Source of the DNA: Phycisphaerae bacterium
GTDB lineage: Bacteria; Planctomycetota; Phycisphaerae; Sedimentisphaerales; SM23-30
Direction: 5' to 3'
Assembly: GCA_021736565.1 (NCBI GenBank)
Contig: JAIPFO010000020.1
Span: 1 to 19,263 of the forward strand
DNA: 19,263 nucleotides
Shown here: piece after piece, positions 7,101 through 12,721 of the stretch
Layout of the letters: each line of letters starts with the position of its first letter
How positions within the stretch are numbered: the stretch's first letter is position 1
Program-made: the position numbers and the translations under genes
Notes under the pieces: model-generated
Seen by the model: only the letters and a program-made list of their open reading frames with translations
The model's database searches: none
Told to the model about the DNA's origin: nothing

Positions 7101-8583
7101 CCGTCCCGGCAGCGCAGGCATGGTTCATTTCAAAATCAACCACCACGCCATCTTCCAGTGAAATATATTTACTATCCTGCCCCCCGATCTCAAAAATCGT
7201 ATCGACCGTCGGGTCAACGATCGCCGCCCCGGTGGCCTGAGCGGTAATTTCATTGATCACCAGGTCCGCCCCAACAAAATCACCGGTCAGGTAACGCCCT
7301 GAACCCGTGGTGGCAACACCGCAGATCTCCACAACATCCTTCACCTCATCGACCATGGCTAATCCATTACGCACCGCTTCCAACGGCCGACTCGCGGTCA
7401 TCAGGTACGCTTTGCTCAACACCCGCTTCTGGTCATCCATCACCACAACATTCGTGCTGATCGACCCAACATCAATACCGAGAAAGGCACGGATCTTCTG
7501 CCCTGACGCACGGGCATTCTCGATAATCTCCGAATGGACCGCACTTTCCGGGGCAGGGTTACTCGGCGAACTTAGCGGTTTAAGACGGTGCCCAATGACC
7601 TGGCTGGAGTGGATGTACTCATCCAGTTTGGCCAGGAGAACGCGCGGTTCCTGAAGGCTGCCCGTGCCGGCTCCTTGACGCATCTGGGCTAAAACCGCAC
7701 CAATGGCCCCGGTGATGGCGTGTTCTTCCGGGACGATGAGCTCGCCGCGGCTAAGGTCAAAGATATTTTCCAACGCCTGGATCACACCGGCATTGCTGGC
7801 GACCCCACCGCAAAAGGCGATCGGCTTGGTCACATCTTTGCCCTGGCATAAGGTACTTTTGAGGTTCCGGGCCAGTCCCAGGCATAATCCCGCTACAATA
7901 TCATAAACCGGCGTGGCCTGCTGTTGCAGGTGGATCATATCACTTTTAGCAAACACGCTGCACCGACCCGCCACACGCGGCGGATTTTCACTCTGGAGGG
8001 CTAAATCGCCGAATTCCGTCTCAATATCCACATTCAAACGCGACGCCTGCTGGTCCAGAAAACTCCCCGTACCAGCCGCACAGTTCGTATTCATCGTAAA
8101 ATCGGCCATGTCATTATCATCATCGCTATCAGCCTGCGTGCTGGTCGAATCAATCGTCTGGCCGGATTCATCCAGAAAGATCACCTTGCTGTCCTGCCCG
8201 CCCATTTCGATCAATGTGCGAACCTCCGGCCGTAAATAAGAGATCGCCGCCGACTGGCAGATCAGTTCATTAATGAAGTCTATCTCCAGTATCTCACAGA
8301 GTTTACGCGATGCGTTGCCCGTGGCGACCATGGTGGCTATCCGATCGGCCGGGACAATTTCAAAGAGCCTGGCGAGCACATCCCGGGCCACCTCCATGGG
8401 CCGACCCTGTGTACGCTGGTAATCGGAGAATATTCGCTTCTTATGGTTATCCATCAGTGCGATCTTACAACTGACCGAGCCAATGTCAATTCCCAGGTGC
8501 AACGGCCCATTGTCCGGTAAATCCATCTGGATATGGTCAGGGGCATTGGGCTGTACGTGTTTTTTTCCATTTATTCGTGTCAT
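4093..8583 (-). CDS. 2-hydroxyacyl-CoA dehydratase activase, two ASKHA domains plus D-component region (1496 aa)
   Basis: This is a large cytoplasmic ATP-driven iron-sulfur protein of the BadF/BadG/HgdC class, which in characterised relatives injects an electron into 2-hydroxyacyl-CoA dehydratases or aryl-CoA reductases. There are two actin-like ATPase modules. The first (~28-300) has GIDIGSVSCKIALMD, EMGGQDSK, NCAAGTGSFLDQQ (C168) and GRCSVF (C208). The second (~366-620) has GIDVGSISTNVVVMD, EIGGQDSK, HACAAGTGSFLEEQ (C490) and GERCTVF (C530). Those paired cysteines match the cluster ligands of HgdC. A four-Cys group follows (C655, C658, C662, C681), then a DUF2229-like region from ~731 and Cys-rich C-terminal parts (GPCRFGQYNC, MPFTCMPSTVV). 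The length is normal for the fused form. The start is supported by AAGAGGTGAA about 8 bases before the ATG. No dehydratase subunit or CoA-transferase gene is nearby, so the true substrate is unknown. Confidence 0.93.
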   Translation of the reverse strand: MTRINGKKHVQPNAPDHIQMDLPDNGPLHLGIDIGSVSCKIALMDNHKKRIFSDYQRTQGRPMEVARDVLARLFEIVPADRIATMVATGNASRKLCEILEIDFINELICQSAAISYLRPEVRTLIEMGGQDSKVIFLDESGQTIDSTSTQADSDDDNDMADFTMNTNCAAGTGSFLDQQASRLNVDIETEFGDLALQSENPPRVAGRCSVFAKSDMIHLQQQATPVYDIVAGLCLGLARNLKSTLCQGKDVTKPIAFCGGVASNAGVIQALENIFDLSRGELIVPEEHAITGAIGAVLAQMRQGAGTGSLQEPRVLLAKLDEYIHSSQVIGHRLKPLSSPSNPAPESAVHSEIIENARASGQKIRAFLGIDVGSISTNVVVMDDQKRVLSKAYLMTASRPLEAVRNGLAMVDEVKDVVEICGVATTGSGRYLTGDFVGADLVINEITAQATGAAIVDPTVDTIFEIGGQDSKYISLEDGVVVDFEMNHACAAGTGSFLEEQAERLGMSIKKEFAAEAFKSDAPIRLGERCTVFMESDLLSYQQQGAERPDLTAGLCYSIVTNYINRVVGHRKIGQRVFFQGGTAFNRGVVSAFEAVTGKRIQVPDHHEVTGALGAAELARRHMTQLAQEVGQPVKSTFRGFDLSQLEYKIRSFVCEHCSTNCEIKEVTIKGGESLYYGSRCDRYNIKKDTKQDKDIPNLFAQRQKMLEEYGRCDAKHVNERHEKAASGPERRTVGIPLALSNYQLLPLWGTFFDELGFEVVHSGRSTKSVIQEGVEAVLSQPCFPVKVAHGHVLELVKKEVDFIWLPSIVSMGANYKENKHNHLCPYVQTIPYQVRVALQARGIDFTGEKNHILDTHIRFQEGLKGLRKTLYPLMAHLKVSKGQIHRAIDVGLAAQRAFEQACRDRGKEVLASLTPGQKACVIVSRPYNGCDSGISLDMPRKLRKLNILPIPIDFLDLSEANVIEPELQVGMYWKYGQNILRAAHIIRDDPRLNAIYISNFSCGPDSFIITLFKELLIRTAPDGTEYRKPSLVIEIDEHSADAGVITRLEAYLESLKAVEGHQDENPIDYSELAQQPANSPWSREWGDCSGRKIYIPWMGDPSYAVAAAFRHCGQEAEVMPIADDETFRWGRKYTTGKECLPCIITTGDMLKKLAEKDADPEKIAFFMPGSSGPCRFGQYNCTQRLVIKQMGLPNTVPVVSPNQDSNFYEGFRRFKKDPTRLAFNGIAAMDLCLKVLHKIRPYEVEPGSADRVYQKSLRRIEKAIEQGVSEKTLIGLMGELAEDFNHVEIDKSTPRPIVTVVGEMYVRSHRIANNNVILQLEQLGAEVALAGFDEWLYYTNLTRRQMSLRGRNASQFLQNYIKNYAQHRIEDKLARPLERYFGTLAEGDINEVIDCAKPYMHESFEGEAILSIGKIVESAHHGSAGVVNVMPFTCMPSTVVGAVSRQLSIDLGGLPIANISYDGQQDPTLQTRLEAFLHQVKNFDQRKPTVKVHVN

Positions 8584-8771
8584 ATTCTAGTTCACCTCTT
8601 ATTTGACAATCAGGTCTCAAGCATCAAAATATCATTTATTTATTATTAAATTATCAGCGTTCACTGGCCCTCCTCTGCCAGGGCCGGTTTTCAAGGGCTG
8701 CCTGGAGAGGCTATCTGGCCTAAAATTAAAAGGGCCTATACAATTAAAATATCATCATCACGATAGATGTT

Positions 8772-8854
8772 TGCGGCAAAAGTCACTATTGACAGGTAAA
8801 AACATCGATTTAAAGCCAGGATCATGGTGTTACGATACTTTTAACCCAGGAGTC
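8772..8854 (+). repeat. inverted-repeat element family, copy E (diverged)
   Basis: It begins GCGGCAAAAGTCACTATT and ends CTTTTAACCCAGGAGTC. It shares the internal TTTAAAGCCAGGATCA word with copy D at 10187-10265 and the GGAGTC end with copy A. It is a weak but colinear match to the other five copies. Confidence 0.5.
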
Positions 8855-9027
8855 TGCTTTTGAACTTTTCTTGTGAATGTCCAATAATCTTTTTCCTGGC
8901 GGTCTATTTTAACAATAATAGCACCACTTTCAATGGTCGGGCCGGAACCTGGCCAAAAAAATTAGCGTTCCCCCACTGAAAATCGACCCGATATTGAACC
9001 TTAAGTTGTTATACAGAAAGGAGATAT

Positions 9028-9082
9028 ATGCATTATGCAGGACGGAACATTTTATGAAATTTTATTGCCATATCAAGCATAA
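9028..9082 (+). other. candidate micro-ORF(s) behind a strong ribosome-binding site
   Basis: AGAAAGGAGATAT stands just before ATG at 9028, an almost ideal initiation site. That ATG opens only nine codons (MHYAGRNIL, stop at 9055-9057). A second ATG at 9035 opens fifteen (MQDGTFYEILLPYQA, stop at 9080-9082). Either could be a leader peptide, or the site could be accidental. No attenuator was recognised beside it. Confidence 0.25.
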
Positions 9083-9097
9083 CTTTTCATGAATTCT

Positions 9098-9106
9098 TGC
9101 TATAAT
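9098..9106 (+). promoter_or_regulatory. extended -10 promoter element (TGCTATAAT)
   Basis: This is a perfect TATAAT at 9101-9106 preceded by TG one base upstream. No good -35 lies at 16-18 bp, which extended -10 promoters can tolerate. It reads toward tatA, 300 bp away. Confidence 0.35.
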
Positions 9107-9265
9107 ACTCTATAAGGGGGCATGCCTTAACTGTTTTGGCGAGGCTCGTCCGACTTTTAATCCCTGATTGGTGATGCGAAAAACGACTTTTATCACGACC
9201 TTCCAACTTAATTAACCTGACTTGCAAAATAATATAAAAAGTGTGGAGATTTTTGACCGAGTTGT

Positions 9266-9274
9266 TGTTATAAT
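9266..9274 (+). promoter_or_regulatory. extended -10 promoter element upstream of tatA (TGTTATAAT)
   Basis: This is a perfect TATAAT at 9269-9274 with an upstream TG. The TTGACC at 9253-9258 is only 10 bp away, too close to serve as its -35. It is the nearest good -10 to tatA; the transcript would run through repeat copy A before reaching the start codon. Confidence 0.45.
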
Positions 9275-9297
9275 GCCCAACGTATCAGCCCTGAATT

Positions 9298-9387
9298 GAC
9301 GTCAGCGTCATAAAAATTTGTGAAGCCCGTTTTCCGCATCTTAAAGGGCGATTTTAACGACGTAAAATGACTTTTGACGCGGGAGTC
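9298..9387 (-). repeat. inverted-repeat element family, copy A, in front of tatA
   Basis: A 90 bp element whose ends are imperfect inverted repeats: GACGTCAGCGTCATAAAA on the left, and the right end read backwards is GACTCCCGCGTCAAAAGTC. Its reverse complement aligns with copy B at 12055 across TCAAAAGT, CGCCCTTTAAGATGCGG and AAACGGGC. It ends 23 bp before the tatA ATG. Confidence 0.75.
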
Positions 9388-9410
9388 ATAGAATATGTAA
9401 GGAATTTGAA

Positions 9411-9722
9411 ATGATGTGTAATGATTTAATTTTAGCTTTTTTGCCCCCCATTGGTTTACCCGAAATGCTCGTCGTTGGGGCCGTTGCACTTTTAGTCTTC
9501 GGCAATAAGCTCCCGGACGTCGGCCGCAGCCTGGGAAAAGGACTTGTCGAGTTCAAAAAGGGGATCAAGGGCGTCAAGGACGAAATGGACCAGGTCGACC
9601 ACGAAGTCGATGTTGCCGCTGAGGCCTCTCTGGAGGCAGAGAGCAAACAAGATGAGACCTTCTCCGGCCAAAACGACGAAAACGACGAGACCGACGAGAC
9701 CAGGAAGAATAAAAAGATCTAA
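9411..9722 (+). CDS. tatA: Sec-independent protein translocase subunit TatA
   Basis: This 103-residue subunit oligomerises to form the membrane pore for folded twin-arginine substrates. Residues ~13-32 hold the hallmark IGLPEM start of the transmembrane helix, AVALLVFGNKLPDVGRSLG follows with the FG hinge and conserved LPxxGRSLG, and GLVEFKKGIKGV is the amphipathic helix. A long acidic tail rich in D, E and N ends RKNKKI. The preceding AAGGAA lies about 7 bases before the ATG at 9411; ATG at 9414 is an alternative. No tatC or tatB lies in the window, so it is a stand-alone copy. The family could equally be called TatE-like. Repeat copy A sits immediately upstream. Confidence 0.93.
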   Translation: MMCNDLILAFLPPIGLPEMLVVGAVALLVFGNKLPDVGRSLGKGLVEFKKGIKGVKDEMDQVDHEVDVAAEASLEAESKQDETFSGQNDENDETDETRKNKKI

Positions 9723-9775
9723 ACCGGAACCTGCCAGGGGGGGCAGAGGACTTTGGAAACCCCATTATATGGAAC

Positions 9776-9809
9776 CAAAAGGCTGTTTTTGTCATAAAAA
9801 ACAACCTTT
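9776..9809. terminator. bidirectional hairpin between tatA and the convergent zinc-ribbon gene
   Basis: AAAAGGCTGTTTTT and AAAAAACAACCTTTT pair around a GTCAT loop with one mismatch. Short T runs occur on both strands, so it could end both converging transcripts. It lies 54 bp after the tatA stop. Confidence 0.5.
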
Positions 9810-9826
9810 TGACAACGGGATTATTT

Positions 9827-9916
9827 TGATGTCCACGTCAAAAGTCAATTTTCAGTTTGAAAATCACCCTTTAAGTGGCGAAAAACAGGCTGCAACTATA
9901 CTCAGAACGCTGGCAT
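9827..9916 (+). repeat. inverted-repeat element family, copy C
   Basis: It begins GATGTCCACGTCAAAAGTCA and contains CACCCTTTAAG and GAAAAACAGGCTGCA, colinear with copies A, B and F. Its right end touches the stop codon of the zinc-ribbon gene at 9917. Confidence 0.65.
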
Positions 9917-10099
9917 CTATTTGATACGTTTTCTTAGCTTGTACTTTGACTTTCCGTCATTTTGCTGAAACGTAGCTGATTGCGGAACTTGCAGGGCGGT
10001 CTTACAGTAGGCACACCGAACCCGACTGCCCCGGGCTGTCTCGGGAACCACCAGAACTTTTCGGCATTGCAAATTGGGACACATAATTGTTACGGCCAT
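9917..10099 (-). CDS. small zinc-ribbon protein, about 60 aa
   Basis: The product MAVTIMCPNLQCRKVL...RVRCAYCKTALQVP has two cysteine pairs, CPNLQC and CAYC, spaced about 20 residues apart, and a basic tail KSKYKLRKRIK. This is the short MJ0042-like zinc-ribbon pattern, very common in planctomycetes, usually as an N-terminal domain of larger proteins; here it is nearly the whole product. I chose ATG at 10099 by similarity of the N-terminus. A TTG at 10111 sits closer to AAGGAA (3 bases, too close) and would add four residues. Possible roles are nucleic-acid or protein binding; none can be assigned. Confidence 0.65.
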   Translation of the reverse strand: MAVTIMCPNLQCRKVLVVPETARGSRVRCAYCKTALQVPQSATFQQNDGKSKYKLRKRIK

Positions 10100-10186
10100 A
10101 GGGCTTCTCAACTTTCCTTCGCTTGGATCATCAACGCCTTGTTTTCTATAGCGTCAAAGAACTTCTGGGAACACACGCCGGCGGCA

Positions 10187-10265
10187 CCCAGCTCAAAGTC
10201 AATATTAATACATTAAAACGGCATTTAAAGGCCAGGATCAACGTTTCAAAAAACTTTTGACGCTG
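10187..10265 (+). repeat. inverted-repeat element family, copy D
   Basis: The ends are inverted: CCAGCTCAAAGTCAATATT on the left, and AAACTTTTGACGCTG on the right, which reads backwards as CAGCGTCAAAAGTTT. The interior TTAAAACGGCATTTAAAGGC matches copies E and A in order. Confidence 0.6.
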
Positions 10266-10412
10266 ACCTCTAATCGGGTCCTCGTGAGGGGAGATACTCC
10301 TAAATCCTCACATTCCCACTATCGACCCAAACCAGCCCCGCCATGAGCACAAAACCACCCATTTTCAACCGCCCGGCCAACTTTCTCCCCACCCAGACGC
10401 CTGACACCCACC

Positions 10413-10977
10413 AGGGTAGGACAAGCTTCCCACTTGTCCCAGGGTAGGACGAGCTTCCAGCTTGTCATTAAATTCTAGTCCCAGGGTAGGACAAGCTTCC
10501 AGCTTGTCATTAAATTCTAGTCCCAGGGTAGGACAAGCTTCCAACTTGTCATTAAATTCTAGTCCCAGGGTAGGACAAGCTTCCAACTTGTCATTAAATT
10601 CTTGTCCCAGGGTAGGACGAGCTTCCAGCTTGTCATTAAATTCTAGTCCCAGGGTAGGACAAGCTTCCAGCTTGTCATTGAATATCAGTCACAGGGTAGG
10701 ACGAGCTTCCAGCTTGTCATTAAATTCTAGTCCCAGGGTAGGACAAGCTTCCAACTTGTCATTAAATTCTAGTCCCAGGGTAGGACAAGCTTCCAACTTG
10801 TCATTAAATTCTAGTCCCAGGGTAGGACAAGCTTCCAACTTGTCATTAAATATCAGTCCCAGGGTAGGACGAGCTTCCAACTTGTCATTAAATTCTAGTC
10901 CCAGGGTAGGACAAGCTTCCAGCTTGTCATTAAATATCAGTCCCAGGGTAGGACGAGCTTCCAGCTTGTCATTAAAA
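10413..10977 (+). repeat. 42 bp head-to-tail array of GTAG-headed hairpins (REP-like), 13 full units plus one short
   Basis: AGGGTAGGAC words recur at 10441, 10483, 10525 and then every 42 bp exactly up to 10945, with a shorter unit at 10415. Each unit has GTAG followed at once by a palindrome, GACAAGCTtccAGCTTGTC in its most symmetric form, and an AT-rich spacer CATTAAATTCTAGT. GTAG plus palindrome is the definition of REP sequences mobilised by REP-associated tyrosine transposases. Variants pair up: units with ACGAGC (2, 6, 8, 12, 14) follow the array's first unit or a unit with a variant spacer, so units 2-7 and 8-13 form a 252 bp higher-order duplication. The period is divisible by three, so meaningless open frames appear on both strands. 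Confidence 0.92.
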
Positions 10978-11134
10978 CACCATCGCAAAGTTGTAAATCA
11001 GCCTCTGGCTGGCAATACCCACATCTGCGCCGTAGGTGCAAAATCTTTGTAGAAAAACAATAAAACAACACACACCAGCACCATCGGTGCGATAACAATG
11101 AAAAATGAACTTGTTGGCCAATCGGATTGACTGC

Positions 11135-11154
11135 ATGGGCAACAAGTTGCCCAT
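11135..11154. other. compact perfect hairpin
   Basis: ATGGGCAACAAGTTGCCCAT is a perfect 20 bp palindrome, and a nearby AACTTGTT at 11108 offers a competing partner for AACAAGTT. No T run follows, so it is not a clear terminator. It lies 46 bp before the ncRNA promoter and may insulate it. REP-like origin is possible. Confidence 0.45.
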
Positions 11155-11200
11155 CTTGACAGTTATTTTCAATGATTTACATTGTTTTTTGTTTGATTAT

Positions 11201-11229
11201 TTGACAAAACTGCCAAAATGTTGTATAAT
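11201..11229 (+). promoter_or_regulatory. consensus sigma-70 promoter of the small RNA
   Basis: A perfect -35 TTGACA (11201-11206) and perfect -10 TATAAT (11224-11229) are separated by 17 bp. The expected start, seven bases on, is 11236, the first base of the closing stem of the RNA. It is the only fully consensus promoter I find in the window. Confidence 0.9.
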
Positions 11230-11235
11230 TACTAT

Positions 11236-11293
11236 ACGCTGAGACTGCGTCAATCTGCAGGTTTAGGGTTTCCCTGACTCAGCGTCTTTTTTT
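11236..11293 (+). ncRNA. structured small RNA (three-way junction) next to a DUF3800 gene
   Basis: From the predicted start, ACGCTGAG (11236-11243) pairs perfectly with CTCAGCGT (11278-11285) and is followed by seven T (11287-11293), giving an RNA of about 58 nt whose closing stem doubles as terminator. Inside are two hairpins: CTGC/GCAG (11245-11248 with 11257-11260, 8 nt loop) and AGGG/CCCT (11265-11268 with 11272-11275, UUU loop). An alternative CAGG/CCTG pairing (11258-11261 with 11273-11276) would replace both. It contains no credible ORF. Published comparative surveys describe several structured RNA motifs associated with DUF3800 genes; whether this matches one cannot be decided by eye. 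The RNA converges on the DUF3800 gene, ending 8 bp from its stop codon. Confidence 0.8.
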
Positions 11294-11301
11294 GCGCATT
11301 T

Positions 11302-12048
11302 TTAACCCTTGGGAACCTTGACTATGCCATAACCCTCCATCTGGCCGGTCTCCGATTTCCTGACGCTTGATTCAATAATATCATAACATCGGCTATCATC
11401 TTTTTCGATTTTTCTAAAAAAAGAACCTGCAATAATATCGGCCAACTGAATGCCAAGACTAAGTTCTGATGGGGCAAAAAATACAGTTTCAATGAGATTA
11501 CCATAATTGCTATGGCAAAATCTTGAATTTTCCACCATGCCATGATGTAATAATCTCAAACGCCTGTCTTGTGACCGTTCACGATGGTCACATATTACCA
11601 AACCGTTTATCTGCTGGCCGGTATCTCGGGTTTTATCCTGCAAATAATATTGATAACGCTCAATAAGTGCTTTGTAGCAAAACCAGTATAAATCATCCTG
11701 GTTGTTGATGTAATTTTTGCTGTACGCAAATTGAATATCTGAAAATGTGTTGATTATTCGGATAGACTTAAATCGATTGACCAGATGTAATATGGCATTG
11801 CGTAATTCACAACGTGCAGGAAAGTCTAAGTGCTTAAATGAATTTTCAGCATCATTATTGTTAGGACTGAAAAAACGCCATTTGATCTCGCCTGTTACAT
11901 TGTGCTTTTCCTTAATCCCGTCAAAATCTTTTTTAACTTGATGCCACACACCCGAGGGGATGATAATACCGGAAAGAACAAAATGTTTCATATTTATCTT
12001 ATCCGGCGGTGGTGCGGTACCTGATTCATCAATAAAAAATAAATGCAT
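11302..12048 (-). CDS. DUF3800 domain protein, about 248 aa
   Basis: This is a soluble protein of the DUF3800 family, thought to have an RNase H-like fold and often seen in mobile or defence settings; its biochemical activity is not established. It opens with the family signature MHLFFIDESGT. Further hallmarks are GEIKWRFF, GLVICDHRER and LGIQLADIIAGSFFRK, supplying three conserved aspartates (in FIDESG, ICDHR and LADII). The length is typical. I chose the ATG at 12048 because DUF3800 proteins start right before the IDESG strand; GTG at 12063 would add five residues encoded by repeat copy B. Repeat B lies just upstream, so any promoter must be in or beyond it. Downstream it converges on the structured RNA. 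Confidence 0.88.
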   Translation of the reverse strand: MHLFFIDESGTAPPPDKINMKHFVLSGIIIPSGVWHQVKKDFDGIKEKHNVTGEIKWRFFSPNNNDAENSFKHLDFPARCELRNAILHLVNRFKSIRIINTFSDIQFAYSKNYINNQDDLYWFCYKALIERYQYYLQDKTRDTGQQINGLVICDHRERSQDRRLRLLHHGMVENSRFCHSNYGNLIETVFFAPSELSLGIQLADIIAGSFFRKIEKDDSRCYDIIESSVRKSETGQMEGYGIVKVPKG

Positions 12049-12054
12049 TATTAT

Positions 12055-12154
12055 GATTCCCACGTCAAAAGTAAATTTGAATCGTTCAACTCGCCCTTTA
12101 AGATGCGGGAAACGGGCATCAAATCCCGGCGCGCCGGAAATGCCCCTGGCGTCA
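12055..12154 (+). repeat. inverted-repeat element family, copy B, in front of the DUF3800 gene
   Basis: This 100 bp copy begins GATTCCCACGTCAAAAGT, contains TCGCCCTTTAAGATGCGGGA and AAACGGGCATC, and ends CCTGGCGTCAC. It is the best match to the reverse complement of copy A. It fills the gap between a gene fragment (stop at 12152-12154) and the DUF3800 start, and the same end (ACTTTTGACG..GGGA) faces the start codon as at tatA. Confidence 0.75.
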
Positions 12155-12244
12155 CAACTTATTCAATGGCACATAATCCATAACATATTCGGGCAATACT
12201 TTTTTCAAGTCCATAGGTAACGGTTTAAAGTCCTTGGCAACATG
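12152..12244 (-). pseudogene. C-terminal fragment of an unidentified gene
   Basis: The frame reads HVAKDFKPLPMDLKKVLPEY and then VMDYVPLNKL before a TGA at 12152-12154 that lies within the end of repeat B. The 5' side is cut by a GTAG-headed hairpin at 12246. Composition looks coding, but 30 residues are too few to name a family. An internal ATG would give only 20 residues. Confidence 0.35.
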
Positions 12245-12345
12245 CGTAGGATGGGCTTCGCCCATGCCGATCAAAAAAAACGTCGCGCAGCGACATCCGC
12301 ATAAGTCCCGTAGGGTTGCCCAAGAATAGCCCGGCGATTAATCGA
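12242..12345 (+). repeat. cluster of REP-like hairpins, two with GTAG heads
   Basis: GTAGG at 12246 precedes ATGGGC-TTC-GCCCAT (12251-12265). GTCGC-GCA-GCGAC follows at 12282-12294, and ATGCG..GGATG with CATCCGCAT can close both into one cruciform (12242-12302). A second GTAG at 12310 precedes GGTTGCCC and then CGATTAATCG. These are different hairpins from the 42 bp array but share the GTAG head. Confidence 0.6.
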
Positions 12346-12710
12346 CTACAGGTTATTCTTTTCTCTTGCCAAAAAATCCTTCATTTTCTTTGAAAATCGA
12401 TTGATAAATCATGACGCGGCTTTGTCTTGCCGGTATAACCCCCTTTTGCCATGTTTCGTCGATAGCGGGCCTTTCAGGCCACTCCAACAGGAAGAACAAT
12501 TAATCCCCCCCTGTTTATTGAACCATAATCCTGACGCCACACGTAGGACCAGGGCGGAAGCAAAAAGCCGATATCATCTGAATATTCATCAGGATGGGGA
12601 ACAAGTTTTCCATCCTGGATGGCTAAAAGTAGAATGTCCCCTTTTCCGTTTTCAGAAAATGCGATAGTCGGTTCTTGTTTAGATGAAGGGAAAAAAAGTG
12701 TGTCCGACAT
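12346..12710 (-). pseudogene. mosaic, probably non-functional coding remnants
   Basis: A 78-codon frame (12474-12710) starts inside a GTGTCGGACAC-type tag and then runs through a GGGGACATTCTACTTTTAG tag (translated GKGDILLLA), so its beginning is assembled from repeat words. Past its stop, two other frames remain open toward 12360 (for example RPAIDETWQKGVIPARQSRV), which suggests a frameshifted old gene. A GGCCT-GAA-AGGCC hairpin sits at the stop. No family is recognised and I do not propose a functional product. Confidence 0.3.
12624..12646 (-). repeat. tag iv, AAAAGGGGACATTCTACTTT
   Basis: On the minus strand it reads AAAAGGGGACATTCTACTTT. The same word, AAGGGGAACATTCTACTTTT, occurs on the plus strand at 17023-17044. 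The two copies are inverted and bracket the SIR2-STAND/zinc-ribbon pair. Confidence 0.7.
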
Positions 12711-12721
12711 CTTTAATTCCC
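12688..12721 (-). repeat. tag iii, copy at the 3' end of the zinc-ribbon/repeat gene
   Basis: On the minus strand it is GGGAATTAAAG then ATGTCGGACAC then ACTTTTTTTCCC, matching 13329-13361 in the same orientation. The gene's stop codon TAA at 12713-12715 lies inside the tag. Confidence 0.8.

Larger units (their letters stand above)
8584..9410. other. 827 bp intergenic region between the divergent activase and tatA genes
   Basis: The activase reads leftward and tatA rightward, so this region should hold both promoters. It contains a GGCCCT/AGGGCC hairpin near 8667, two copies of the inverted-repeat element (8772-8854 and 9298-9387), a strong ribosome-binding site before a minute open frame at 9028, and two extended -10 boxes reading rightward (9098-9106, 9266-9274). 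The 86-codon frame at 8603-8863 has no coding character. I see no tRNA or riboswitch. Confidence 0.6.

Noticed and set aside
9253..9274. TTGACC/TATAAT as a normal sigma-70 promoter for tatA
   Set aside because: The spacing is only 10 bp; I list the -10 alone as an extended -10 candidate.
10111..10216. Continuation of the small zinc-ribbon gene upstream on the minus strand
   Set aside because: The frame ending at 10113 (KFFDAIENKALMIQAKES) is different, has no start codon and begins at repeat D, so it is treated as non-coding.
10413..10977. Possible CRISPR array
   Set aside because: The intervals between palindromic cores are the same repeated spacer, not unique sequences, and no cas genes are present.
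10462..11052. 196-codon plus-strand and 99-codon minus-strand frames with 14-residue repeats
   Set aside because: They arise because the 42 bp hairpin array has a period divisible by three; frames open on both strands equally and encode only the repeat unit.
12474..12710. 78-codon minus-strand gene
   Set aside because: Its start codon and first residues come from tag iii and residues ~22-30 from tag iv, so it is a mosaic of repeats rather than a conserved gene; kept only as a remnant.
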